Of a DNA stretch of 64,000 nucleotides, positions 50,343 through 61,648 are shown in pieces. Source of the stretch: Graphilbum fragrans (taxonomy: Eukaryota > Ascomycota > Sordariomycetes > Ophiostomatales > Ophiostomataceae); contig LLKO01000051.1 of NCBI GenBank assembly GCA_001513895.1, positions 1 to 64,000 on the forward strand, written 5' to 3'. The translations under genes and the position numbers were made by a program. Position 1 is the first letter of the stretch. Each line of letters opens with the position of its first letter. The notes beneath the pieces were generated by a model. That model was not told the DNA's origin. It worked only from the letters and a program-made list of their open reading frames with translations, and did no database searches.

Positions 50343-52121
50343 ATGGATTGCGCACCATATCCCCTCTCGGTACGCCTAGGGAATGTCACTCTTTCCAACA
50401 ATAAGGTGGCACGAGGCATGAACATGTCCATCGGAGAGCCACCGCAGCCATTTGCTCTTTTGCCTCTCTGGTGTGTTTGTGATGGCGAACTCAACATGCT
50501 AGTTGATGCGAAGTAAGCTGACACCATGGGATTTGTAGGCCGTTGAATAATACTATTATCTACGGGACGGATGGACATTGTACCACGGGAAACCCGGGAC
50601 CAGGTCCATGGACGAATGTCGGTTGTACGACATTTCGAGGTGGTGCATACGACTCGATTGCTTCTTCATCGAGAGCGACAGCAGATACTAGCCTGTATCC
50701 CTTCGACGGTACAAACGTGACATCTCTCGGTGGTACCAAGTATCCGCAGTTCACGCACTTGACGGACACACTCCACATTAATGATAATGCCACTTTGAAG
50801 GACTTCCCCATGGGCGTGGCCCTCGGTGACTGGGGCGAACAAGGCTATGCACCGATGATGGGCATCGGTCTGGGCACAAACTCCACACTCCTCAACTTGC
50901 TTGTTTCGTCGGGCCAGATTGCCTCCCGGACTTGGTCCTACTTTTGGGGCTTGACGGTGGCCGGTGGTATTGGAGGATCAGCAACACAACTAGACGGCAG
51001 CGTTGTCTTTGGGGGCTATGACCGGGCCAAAGTCACAGGAAAGCCATACACGCAGAAACTGACGACGACCGAGGACGAGTGTCCTTTGCAGCTGGTCGTG
51101 ACCATCTCAGACATTGTGCTCAACTTTGCCAATGGGACAGACGCTAGCATCTTCCCAGCATCAAGAGGGTCTTCGATCACCGCCTGTCTGACGCCCAGTT
51201 TTCCCACGCTCCTATGGATGCCGCTCGACCCCTATTTCGGAAACATGTTAGCTCTCACGAACAACGGAGTTTCTTCTATGGGGAGGTCGGTAGGAACCTT
51301 CTACTGGAACATGCGTTACAGGAACGGTAACTCTGCGTATGTCTCATTACATGTCTCGAATACCATTTATCCACAAACTGACATATTTTAGGTATGACGG
51401 TGATCTAAGCATCTCTCTCCAGTCCGGTCTAACCATCCGCATTTCGAATGACCAGCTCGTGCGCCCGCATACCTATGTTAATCAAACAACGGGCGAAACG
51501 GTGGCAGATGCTACCGCGCCGGATCTTGTAATCAACTCTCTACAGGACGTGGATGCATCCAAGCTTCCACAGATCGGGTGGCAGTTTTTCACAGCGGCCT
51601 ACTTGCTCGTCAACCAGGATGCAGGCGAATTTACCCTCTGGGAGACCAATCCAACAACGGCACAAGACCTAGTGGCTGTCGACACTATGGGAAAGGAGAT
51701 CACAACCTTTTGTGCGGCCACAAGCACTGGAACGAACCAAACGGCAGGCAGCGACGGTATCAGCCATGTTTCCAGCTCTGGGCACTCAAAGACAGCAACC
51801 GCAGCTGGAGCGGCTGTCGGTGGTATAGCAGCCTTGCTATTGGTGGCGGGACTCTTGTTCTGGCTTGTCCGGCGGCGGAGAATACTACAGAAGACACGCA
51901 TGGATATCGTGCCTGCGGCGAAAGAGGACCCAGCACCGCCAATAGAAACTCCCTCACAGCCAGCACTCGATAAGCCAGTACCAATCGTGTCTACTGAGCA
52001 GCACAAGGCGGAGTTGTATGGGGAAACTGTTTTGAGTGCGGCTCCGATGACTTACGAACTTTATGTGAACAATGGCAAGGCACCACGGACAGAAAGTCCA
52101 AGGTACGAAATGGCGGGATAG
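50343..52121 (+). CDS. Pepsin-fold (A1-like) single-pass membrane protein without catalytic Asp
   Basis: Three exons: 50343-50470, 50539-51336 and 51392-52121, giving 551 residues in frame; introns are 68 and 55 nt. The ectodomain follows the A1 aspartic-protease fold (MSIGEPPQPFALLP, DGSVVFGGYDRAKVTGKPYT, MPLDPYFGNMLAL). Where the first DTG should be the chain reads LLPLWPLNNT. Where the second should be it reads CLTPSFPTLLWMP. Both catalytic aspartates are therefore absent, and it is probably a non-enzymatic binding or sensor protein. One membrane segment (AALLLVAGLLFWLV) is followed by RRRR and a cytoplasmic tail of about 90 residues ending TESPRYEMAG. No signal peptide is visible at the N-terminus (MDCAPYPLSVRLGN), which begins where family members' mature chains begin; the 5' exon may be missed or lost. 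Confidence 0.75.
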
Positions 52122-52810
52122 TATGTAGACTGGTTTATGAGCAGACGATTGCTGCGCTACCTGTTACTCTTTTATTACATTTTCTTCTTTGATCACGCAT
52201 AGTATTTCCATTATGTATTCCAATTTTTATTTTTTTTTGGCACTTTCTTTGATACGATGCTCAGCAAGTACCTACAGCTATGTAGCAATTTATACGAATA
52301 CTTGACGCTTATATAACACAGAGAGCAGGGAAAATTTGCGTATAGAGTGGCCCCTGCATACTTACGTGCTTGTAAACATTTCCCTCAGTGGAGTAGGAAA
52401 TTTTACGACGTAAGGACAGCTATTATGGAGGATGCAACTGAACCAAGGTGCACCCAGCACTCATTGTGGGATAGGTACCCATTGCATACCACGTTTTCTC
52501 ACCTCCACATTATGAGAAGGATGCTAGTTATTCTATCTGAATGAACGGCTTATTGAGGTCGCAGTCCCTGGGTATAGTTTGATTTCGGCTATCATACAGT
52601 CTGAAGTCGGCAACTCATCTTTCCAGCACACAGAGATTGAGCAGCAAGTGATCTTAAAAAGTGGTTAATTATAAGACTGCCATGGATCCTGCTCTTGTTT
52701 GGGGGCAGTTGAAGATGAAAACAAAAGTCATATCAACCAAAATTTCATTTCATTGGCCATGGTCACTCCAGATGAGGAACCTATAAAGTATCCCGCTGCT
52801 CTATTAAAGC
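52122..52810. other. Intergenic, AT-rich
   Basis: No gene is seen. It holds the 3' flank of the pepsin-fold gene and an AT-rich stretch with no recognisable features. Confidence 0.5.
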
Positions 52811-54524
52811 TCACAAATGACTTCCGTCACCGCTTGGCAAAGATTGATACCAGGCATCCAATCCCGCGATCCAGTACCTGAACCCCCCCGGGCGCTGCTG
52901 CTGGCGTAACAAAACTAGCTGCTCTTTCGACTGGCTGGCGCTTTCCAGCTTTCCCTGTCGCTCCAGAATATCGCAAACCGATGCCACAATAATCATGGTC
53001 GTAGTGCCCATCCCGATAGGAAAATGCCCAACAGCCGCCATTGCCTGCGACCAGACTTTGAGCGCGCCATCGTCATCCAATTGAATGTGACGCAGTTTCC
53101 CCAGTGAAATGAACAACCGCAGTTTTTCCACCCTCAAGAGGCCAGATTCGCCTCCGGTAGTCTGAGACTCAATATCATGGCAGATGTTCTCCGCTTCTTG
53201 CCAGCGACCCTGAGCAAATAGGGCCTCTGACAAAGATAGCTTCAAGAAGAACCGGCCAGGAAATACGGATGCTTCAGGGCGCGTTGCGGCTATCTCGGTA
53301 AGGAGGTGCTGCTCTGCCAACAGAGGCTCGTTGAGCTCTCGGAGGTTGTCAGCCAAGTCGCACGTGAGGTCGCGCATATCTTCTCCAAAGCTCAGGTCGT
53401 CTCGCCGTTTGGATATATCGTGGGCCTTGCGCAGGTGCTCAAGGGACTCGTGGAAGCGCCCTGCGTACCGCAGCAGTCGTCCCGCGACCATGTGCTGACG
53501 GAAAACGACGGTCTCCTCAATAGTGCTTGGCCGACCGTGCAATGGTGTCCACAAGTTTATTTCATTCTCTGCAGGCGCCAGCTCTTCAGCTTGGATGCTG
53601 TTTAATATCTTCTGGATGCCCAATGATCCTGCCACTGCATTGAATGTCTCTTGACTGCAGGAATGATCTGTGTGGTCAGGTGTGCTTAAAGCCCCTAGAA
53701 CCTGTGTTGATCCGAGAAGATCCCCCGATAGCCGTTTTATGAGCGCGTCTGCTTCGGTCAAACGAAGCCGTAGATACTCATCATCGAGGCTACTGGCAAC
53801 CTTTATGGCCGATGACAGCGCGAGCTGCTTCTATTCCATTGTTGGGAAGCGCACGGTGTCAACAAGGGTAAAAGCGAGGTCGGATCTTGTTTGCAAAGGC
53901 ATACCCATAGACAGGTCATCGACTGTTCCAAGAACGTGTCGCACGTGCTTGAGGTACAGCTTTGTGTTGGGGGTTCTGTGTCACTGTTAGGCGCAATACT
54001 CAGTTGGGAGTTACAACATACTCACACAGTTTCTAGAAACCGCCATAGAATGGCTCGAGAGGCAATGACCAAGGCCTGGAGCCTCCAGAACGGTTGCTGG
54101 TCTGATGGTAACGAGTCGTGGAGCGCAGTCGCAGCTGTTTGATCCAATGTGAAGGCATCGTTTGAGTCTTTGGATGCAAGTCCAGACTGAGTAAGCTGTT
54201 GCAAAGCTGCAGACAATCTTGTATTACTAGAGAGAAGACTCTCCAATTCCGGGACTAGACCATGGTAGGTGGCATCAACCTCCATAGCTTCACCGTCATC
54301 GTTCCAACGTTTGCGAGGTGCCGTGCCACGTGAGAGAAGGTCTATGGGAACATGTTTGAAAGAAAAGACAGAAGGACCAACAAGATACAGGCATCTTCTG
54401 TATCAAGCTTGCTTGAGGTAGTAGCTGCCACCAGTGCCGATTTCCATGCTGCCTGATGTGTTGTACTCGGTTGAGCTTCAGAGCACTGTTCTGTCAAAAG
54501 CTTGTCGCAACGACGCGAAGCCAT
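52811..54524 (-). pseudogene. Decayed C-terminal part of an NLR/STAND-like protein (winged helix plus TPR)
   Basis: The reconstructed minus-strand product is protein-like across several broken frames. A start-like segment at 54524-54342 (AWKSALVAATTSSKL, LLVLLSFLSNMFP) resembles the winged-helix part that follows the NTPase domain in fungal NLRs. At about 54343 the frame breaks; the adjacent frame continues (IDLLSRGTAPRKRWNDDGEA) into 54285-54026, so one base was lost or gained. A 50-nt intron (54025-53976) leads to NTKLYLKHVRHVLGTVDDL. An in-frame TAG at 53833-53831 then cuts the chain. Beyond it the TPR-like part runs to the stop at 52811 (RLLRYAGRFHESLEHLRKAH, LLAEQHLLTEIAATRPEA). No P-loop NTPase domain is found upstream. 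Family assignment rests on recall of this fungal architecture. Confidence 0.65.
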
Positions 54525-55875
54525 ATCGAACTACCCAGCACACACTCGCTTGACAGACGTTTGCGTGGTAGGGATCTGATCTGGGTATTGAACGAGGTTG
54601 AAAGGAGGGGCTGGAGCGGGAAAAAAGGACCCGCTTTGAGTGTGTCCTCCAAGTATGTCTGCTGACAGTAGACAGTTGTACAACGTCCTCCGTAAGTAAT
54701 ACGCATCCGTTTCAATTTGCTTGGATTATTTCACAAGCGAATGTCCGATTAAATCGATTCGGTGGCTATTCTGAGCCCATCTGTCGACCGAATTCGACAG
54801 AAGCCCCCATGTTAATAAGTCCCTTCTCTAGTCAATGTTGATCGGCCGTGGCTGCTTGATATAATGCACATAGTTGCCAACTATGAAACTCGAAGGTTAC
54901 TTTCTGGGCAAGACAGATCCATTTTGGTTTGGTTATACTTGTCAAGGTTGGGGATAGGATAGTCACAAAGTATCAGCGGTGGAAAGAAGACGGGTCGGTA
55001 TAGCGTCTATTGATATTTGTAACTGCAAAATGAAGTCGCGCATTCTATGTGCTACGAGATGCATGCAAGGCCAGCTGCTGCGAGTCCCTGCCCTCTAGTC
55101 TAGGAGCTAGCCTCGTGCATTTCTTAGAGTCAACACTCACGAACTGCGTGTGCTTGACTCTCTATTCTATCGGTTTCTCGCTCCCCTATCATCCCGAGCA
55201 AATAAGCCGGTGCCGTTCAAGCTCTCTGGAAGTGGAATGCGGGGTTTTGACTGCGGCTCCGCGAGCTTGCGCGAACAAAGTACGATCAACAGAAAGTCCA
55301 ATGTACGAAATGGAGGGCCTAAGCCTTGGACCGGATTTCAAGTAGAATATTTCCGGCTGGGGTTTTCTCGTTGCCTTGATTCTCCGCCTTTTTCATCGTA
55401 TTCGTGCTTGATGCGAGATAATTCCATGCCTACATACAGCATTTGTGATCGATTAGTTCTAGCCAATAGAGCTCGGAGGCTTAGGGCGCTTTGGTACTAG
55501 TGTCACTTCGTAGAAGGAGACCGTGATTCTTATATTAAGGGGCGTTCATCGTCATCACTCTACAAAACGGTGTAGGGAATGCGTACACGGCCAGTTTTGT
55601 CTCTTATTCCACTATGTTATACAGTGCTATATCAAACAGGCTAGATCGCGGGGAAACCGTCAGACCACATCAGCTGTTGGAAGCTGCGGCGATCGAGAGC
55701 TAAAAAGATCATGATACCTGGTGGGTACCTAACAACATGCGCTGCTATAAACCGGCCAAGCAGCCACATATAGAATTAGTCGAGCATCTGCGGTTCCGAC
55801 ACACTTTTGTCCGCTGTCTGTGATCCGCCCCCTCTCTTTCCCCTCAGCTGTACGAAGTAGAGCACGCGTCACACC
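54525..55875. other. AT-rich intergenic with one gene relic
   Basis: No intact gene is seen. It contains the pepsin-fold tail relic listed separately, one CTCCGTA at 54688, and otherwise unrecognised AT-rich sequence. The NTPase part expected upstream of the NLR-like relic is not here. Confidence 0.5.
55195..55316 (+). pseudogene. Relic of a second copy of the pepsin-fold gene's 3' end
   Basis: Blocks match the 3' coding end of the gene at 50343-52121, in the same order. AATAAGCCGGTGCC (55201) resembles GATAAGCCAGTACC (51969). GTTTTGACTGCGGCTCCG (55244) differs by one base from the sequence at 52029. ACAGAAAGTCCAATGTACG (from 55290) differs by one base from that at 52089. The KPVP block is in a different frame from the VLTAAP and TESPMYEMEG blocks, so frameshifts have occurred. 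Only the cytoplasmic-tail part remains. Confidence 0.7.
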
Positions 55876-57138
55876 ATGAATGCTCTCAAAGGCGGGAGCC
55901 GCGCCGTTTCTGGTCTTCGAAACCACTATATAGTGCGCCTGCGCCCGGAAATATTGCCTATCACCTCGCGATCGTCCTTTCGCCTTCACACACCGAAACA
56001 CCCTTTACAATTCCGACTACACTCTACCATGAAGGCTCTCGTGTACAGCGGCGCTGGCCAGGTGCGGCTCGAGGAGCGGCCGAAGCCAAAGCTGGCAGCC
56101 CCGACCGATGTCATTGTGCGCGTCACCAAGACGACGATTTGCGGCACTGACCTGCATATTTGCAAGGGACATGTGGCGACATGCACGCCGGGGCGGATTC
56201 TGGGCCACGAAGGCGTAGGCGTAGTCGAGGAGGCAGGAAGCTCGGTGTCAGGTTTCAAGGTCGGCGATCGAGTGCTGATTTCGTGCGTCTGCTCCTGTGC
56301 CGCCTGCGACTACTGCCGTCGTGGGATGTATTCGCACTGCACGACGGGCGGCTGGATCCTGGGCAACACGATCGACGGCACGCAGGCCGAATATGTGCGC
56401 ATCCCCCACGCCAGCTCCAGCCTGTATGCGCTGCCGCCGGCCAGCGAGGTGGACGAGGGTGCCATGGTGATGCTCAGCGACATCTTCCCGACGGGCTTCG
56501 AGTGCGGCGTGCTCAACGCTCGGGTCGCGCCGGGGTCTACGGTGGTCATTGTCGGGGCCGGGCCGGTTGGGCTGGCCGCGCTGATCACGGCGCAGCTGTA
56601 CTCGCCAGCCACGCTGATCGTGATCGACATGGACGAAAACCGGCTCCGGGTCGCTTCAGCCCTCGGGGCCCATGCCACGATCAACAACGGCGGAGCTGGC
56701 GGCGCCGATGCGGCGGCGGCGCAAGTCCGGGCGCTCACGGGGGGCGTGGGCTGCGATGCGGTTCTCGAGGCCGTTGGGGTGCCCGCGAGCTTTGAGCTGT
56801 GCCAGCAGCTGTTGGCGCCGGGCGGCACGCTGGCGAATGTGGGCGTGCACGGCACCAGCGTGTCGCTGCACCTGGAGACGCTGTGGGACAAGAACATTAG
56901 CATCACGACACGGCTGGTGGACACGGTGACGATGCCGATGCTGCTGAAGCTGGTCAAGTCGCGGCGACTGAACCCGGCGCAGCTGATCACACACAGTAAG
57001 TTGTGTCTGCCTTTTTCGATGACCATGGCAGCCTGCTAACCGTCAGAATTCAAATTCTCGGAGATGGAGCAGGCCTACGAGACGTTTGGGGCAGCGGCCA
57101 AGCACGAGGCTCTCAAGGTGTTGGTAGAAATGGAGTAG
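55876..57138 (+). CDS. Zinc-dependent alcohol dehydrogenase (MDR family)
   Basis: Exons 55876-56995 and 57047-57138, with a 51-nt intron (GTAAGT, branch GCTAACC, GTCAG), give 403 residues. A downstream ATG at 56029 would give a 352-residue form starting MKALVYSGAGQVRLEERPKP, typical for cytosolic members. The 51-residue extension is Arg/Ser-rich (RLRPEILPITSRSSFRLHTP) and could be a mitochondrial presequence. Catalytic zinc ligands lie in TTICGTDLH and LGHEGVG. The structural zinc set is C-x2-C-x2-C-x7-C in CSCAACDYCRRGMYSHC. The coenzyme site is GAGPVGLAA, with acidic residues after beta-2 (IDMDE) favouring NAD. Closest by motif to the formaldehyde-dehydrogenase-like ADH group; substrate unknown. 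The stop codon lies inside a 40-bp tandem repeat. Confidence 0.9.
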
Positions 57139-57221
57139 TGGAATGGTACAAGCAATCATGCATCAAGAAATGGAGTAGTGGAATGGTACAAGCAATCATG
57201 CATCAAGAAATGGAGTAGTGG
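57127..57221. repeat. 40-bp tandem repeat overlapping the ADH stop codon
   Basis: A 40-base unit beginning GAAATGGAGTAGTGG starts at 57127, 57167 and 57207. The first two copies are complete and the third is cut after 15 bases. A diverged piece (GAAACGGAGTAGTG) follows at 57247. The first copy carries the last codons and TAG of the alcohol dehydrogenase, so the array extends its 3' UTR. Confidence 0.9.
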
Positions 57222-57311
57222 TATACACACGCAACCAGGAGCCAAGAAACGGAGTAGTGAAATGCAGCTATGAGCTAAGAATAACAAATAGCATTATTAC
57301 GCCTTGTAGAG

Positions 57312-59122
57312 TTACACCGCCTTGATCGGCTTGCCGTCGCTGCCAATCTGCAGCTTCCAAGGCGAGTCCGGCGTCTCGGCTCCCATCGCCGCCGCCTTTT
57401 CACGGCTGCCCCGGAGCAACCACGGCGAGTCGACATTGCCCAGCGCCCACTTGCGGTCGGCGTATTCCTCTTCACTGGGCTTCTCGCCGCTGGCCTGGAT
57501 CTCGCGAGCACGCTTCTCAGCAGCCGCCCATACACGCAGCAGGTTTTCGCCGACAAAGAGCCGCATCTCGGCGTCCGTAGCACCGGCCTGCATCAGCAGC
57601 TGGACGAGATCGGGCAGCTTGGACACGTCTTCAAGGCCGCGAGCGACGTGCGGCGTGCCCGAAAAGTCGCTGCCGATGCCGACGTGCTCCCAGCCGATGA
57701 GCCGCGCAATATGAAGGACGTGGTCGACAACGTCGTGGATGGTGGCCAGGTCGGGGCGGGCGGCGTTGAGGAAGGTGCTCACAAAGGGCACCATGACGAT
57801 GCCGCCATTGTCGCGAACAGCGCGCAAAACGTCGTCGGGCGCATGGCGAAGATGCCGCGCCACAGCAAAGGCGCCGGAGTGGGAGAAGATCACGGGTGCA
57901 CGCGCTACCCGCAAGACATCGCGCATCGTCTTGTGGGAGACGTGGCTGAGGTCGACGAGCATGCCGAGGCGGTTCATTTCGCGGACCGCCTCGTAGCCGA
58001 GCTCAAAAAGGCCGGCATCGTCGCCTCCTTCGGCCACCGTCGAGGCAGCCGTGCCAAAGGCGTTGTCGCAGTTGTGGGTGAGCGTGATGTAGCGGGCGCC
58101 GAGGCCGAAAAACTGCCGGATGCTGCTGATGCTGCCGCCGACCTGGTGGCCGCCCTCGATGCCGATCATGCTGGCGATGCGGCGAGCGGCAAACGCCTGG
58201 CGGACACAGGCGGGGGTGTCGCAGAACTGCAGGTGCTCATGGTTCTCGGCGACGAAGCGACGGGTGACGTCGATCTGTTCGAGAGTATCGCGAACGGCCC
58301 ACTAAGGTTGTCAGGGGATGAAAGAAGGAGGAAAGTAGCAAGAGGGGACAGGGGGGGAAGATAGTAGCAAAAGGGAAGAGAGAAAGGGGAGAAAGGGCGG
58401 GAGAAGAAACGAAAGAAGGGGAGAGAATAAAAAAGATGGCGGGACAGCAGAGCAAAGGATGGATGTAGTAAACAGGAGTTCAGACAATCAAAAGGAAACG
58501 CACCGACGGGTCTTCGAAATGCTTCTCGTCAAAGTTGCAGTCCACATACACGCTCCAGAACTGCCCGCCCATAAGACCCTGCTGCATCCGCTGCACATCC
58601 GTGTGGCCCAGCAGCCGCTTGGCATAGTCCACGTCGCCCGAGTAGATGCGATTGTGCAGTTCCACCCGCAGCTGCCACGGCAGGTCGTTGTGCCCATCGA
58701 TGAGCCTAGTTGTTTTTTGTTAGCTAGTCTCTTCCTGTCTTCGTCCCTTTTGTTCTTGCGTTGTCTGTTCCCTTTCCCTCTCCCTCTCTCCCTCCCTCCC
58801 TCCCTCCCTCCGTCCTGACTTACGGCGTCGCCTGCAAAACACGCCGGGTGCGCTCTACATAGTTCGTCGGACCCAGCGGCGCCTCTCCCGGCCACAGCCA
58901 AGCCAAAGGAGCCAGCACGAGAGCCAGCCCGGCCACCAGGTACGGTGTCCGGAAGCGGGACAGGAAGCCGGCGCTAGCGGCCGGAGCCCGGAGAATCAGC
59001 GCCTGGTCCGGCCGGGCGTTTGTCGTTTCGGACGCTGATGGCGGTGACAGCACGCCTATTTCTTCAACCGTTCGCGCCTCTGCCTGTCGGGGGGCCCCCC
59101 CGATATCTGTCGCATCAGCCAT
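57312..59122 (-). CDS. Membrane dipeptidase (peptidase family M19)
   Basis: Three exons on the minus strand: 59122-58824, 58705-58504 and 58301-57312. Introns of 118 and 202 nt give 496 residues in frame. An ATG at 59161 would add 13 residues. One membrane segment near residues 61-77 (YLVAGLALVLAPLAWLW) anchors an extracytoplasmic enzyme. Di-zinc ligands of the family are visible: GHNDLPW (His, Asp), MIGIEGGHQ (bridging Glu), DLSHVSH and FSHSGAF (His), and GSDFSG (Asp). It cleaves dipeptides, possibly including beta-lactam-like or leukotriene-type bonds as in renal dipeptidase; the substrate here is unknown. Intron 1 contains a (CCCT)n run on the plus strand (about 58780-58812). It is convergent with the alcohol dehydrogenase, their stops 173 bases apart. 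Confidence 0.92.
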
Positions 59123-59585
59123 GGCGGTTATCCAAAGGTATGATGGTCCGGAAGTCTGCAACGATGTTTGTGCGTTCGATGCTGGGGCTATACTCGTACA
59201 TGTAGATTAAGAGTTGATAGCTCCATATTTCGCTGTTAGTGACTCGCCGTTTTTACACCAAGTCCATCAATACCTACTGCACTTACCGTCCCTAGCTGTC
59301 AGGCTCTTACCTTCACTGTACCCCGCTTTGGCGTCAACGAGGTCCGTATGATGTGTGTAAAATACGCGTAGAACCGTGGTTTTCCTCCGATCGATCGGCC
59401 AATTATAATCTCTAGATTCACGTCATGTGCTTCCAGATGCAACTCTGGCAGCACAACTCCTTGTTCTCCATGATTTGAATTGTGTGCAGCCGCTTCTGAT
59501 GCAACAAAAGAGAGAAAATAGAATTTATGCCTATGTACACCGCACTTTTATACAAGACTCGGCCCAGCCGGCTACACTACATCCC
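59123..59585. other. Intergenic
   Basis: No gene is seen. It is the promoter side of the dipeptidase and the 3' flank of the lipase gene. Confidence 0.5.
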
Positions 59586-61648
59586 CTATGAGGCCGCTCG
59601 CCGCCCGGATCTGCCTCGTCCACGACCCTCGTCGGCCGGCGTCACAACCGGCGCCACAGCAGCATCTGTCGTCACACCGCCCACCGCCTTGCTGCTGCCG
59701 AGACGGATCCCAATGCCTCCCCGGCTGCCGCCTTTCATCGAATCGATGCTCACGCCGCTAGCGTTGCGGAACTTTTGATTCTGCTGCGACGACGATGGCC
59801 GAGACGCCGTCGACCCGTCTTCTGTTGTGGCGACAGCCCCCTCGGGGACGGCCGGAAGATGCGGAGCGAGAGAGTCGGATGCGTGTAGAGGCGGCGAGGA
59901 AGGCGGACTGCATGACCCGCCGTCCTCCAGCGTTCCGTCATCCGAAGCCAGAGGAGCCGCGGCCTGCGAGGACGCAGGCGCAGTCTGGCTGTCCGCTTTC
60001 TGCGCATCCGATTCGGCTTCCGCGGCCTCCTCTTGCTGTGTGTGCATCCGTCGTAGCGTCGAAGACACGCTGAGGCTCTCGTGCCGTGCACTGCGGTACC
60101 GTGCATACTCCTCCTTGGTGTGCTCGGCGCCCGGGAAACTGTAGAGCGCATCAAAAACATGGGGGAACACCTGCTCGTCGACATCGCGCGCCCACAGAAA
60201 GTCGAGGTGCTCGTAGTGCGGCACTTCGGTGGCAATGGTCTGGCTGGGCAGCTCGCGCAGCATGGCCTTGATGTCGACGAGCGAGTCGCTGCCGCCGTAG
60301 ACCAGCACGACGGGCGTCTTGATGTTGCGTGTCGGGTACTTGGCCACTTTGGTGTGCTTCGACGACGTCAGCGACAGCGGCGGATGCATGTCGTCGTCGT
60401 ACATCTGGAACGACTTGGTGCGGATGATCTGGAACCAATGCACGACCGACTTGGTGCTTGTGTACGAGTAGAGGTGCGCGTAGGCCGCCAGCTTCTGCGA
60501 CGCCGCAATGTTGCCCGTGCGCCAGCCAAACAAGAACGACAGCCCAATGTCGATGGCGCGCACGAAAATCGGCGGATACAGAATCGACTGCCACAGCGTC
60601 GCCGAGCTGAGAATCGACCGCCGCCCAAACAGCAGATACAGCACCTGCGGCGACGCCTTGACGAGCGCGTCCACGATGCCGTTCGACAGCCCGGCTGGCG
60701 ACATGGCCGGCGCCAGCGCAATAAACACGTTGACTTGCTCGTTGAGCTTCGGGTGGATCGCCAGCGACGCAAAAGCCTGCGCTGTCCCCTGCGAAAAGCC
60801 AATGTACGACAGCGAGCTCTGGCCCGTCGTCTCCAGCACGTACGCAATGCTGTCGGGAATGTCGTGGAAGGCGAACTCGTCGATCGAAAAGTTCCAGAAA
60901 TCCATGCTCTTCGCCGAGCAGTTGACGCTCTTCTTTGAGTACTTGTTGCCCCGGTTGTTGCCAAACCACACATCGAATCCTCGCTCGACCAGCACAAACG
61001 GCAGACACCGCTGGGCGTCTGTCAGACACACCCACACCTCGCTGTTCATCAGCAGCCCGTGGTGCATGTACACTACCCGCTTGCGCAGGCTCTTGGGCCC
61101 GGCGTTCACCTTGAGGTCCTCCTCGCCTTGGCGCCACGCCAGCCGGTGCAATCCCAGCAGATATCCGTCCTTCGTCTGGAACACATGCTCCTCGGCCGTA
61201 TATCCAAACAGGCGGCAGAGGTCCACAAAGTCGGAGGCATCTCGGATCGACGTAGATATGGCTGCACGTTATGTTAGTCCCTTGTGGAGGAAGATATCGG
61301 GAGAAGGGGGAAAGGCGGCGTACGCTTCTTTTCTTCCGCTCGTTTCTGCGCTGGGCTGGCGAATCTGTTAAATAACCGCCGTGACGCGAGGTAGAACAGG
61401 TTGATCAGCGAGTTGGCTGCACAAGTCAGTGGTCTGCGTGATATCTGGGGCAAAACGGGGATGGGTCGTCATACGGAGACAGAGAGTGAGGATGCGGATC
61501 ACGGCCTCGGAAATGACCAGGAAAAACGAGCTGACGAGTGCCGTGTACTCGGACCTGAGGAGACAATACAGTTAGCAAGAGAAACGGCCAATTCGTCTTT
61601 GAATGCCCGCACTCACCCGTTCAGCCGTCCAATAAACGGGACCGGCAT
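59586..61648 (-). CDS. TGL1: Tgl1-like steryl ester hydrolase / lipase
   Basis: Four exons on the minus strand: 61648-61617, 61554-61475, 61416-61324 and 61261-59586. They give 626 residues, all in frame, with introns of 62, 58 and 62 nt. The start MPVPFIGRLNG and a hydrophobic segment (TALVSSFFLVISEAVIRIL) match the membrane-inserted N-terminus of Tgl1/Yeh lipases, which act on lipid droplets to split sterol esters and triacylglycerol. The alpha/beta-hydrolase-associated motif is YTAEEHVFQTKDGYLLGLHR. The oxyanion region is MHHGLLMNSEVW, and the nucleophile is Ser in GFSQGT. The acid is probably Asp in YGGSDSLVD and the base His in PHYEHLDFLWARD. The last 150 residues are Ser/Ala/Pro-rich and disordered, longer than in yeast. 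Confidence 0.9.
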
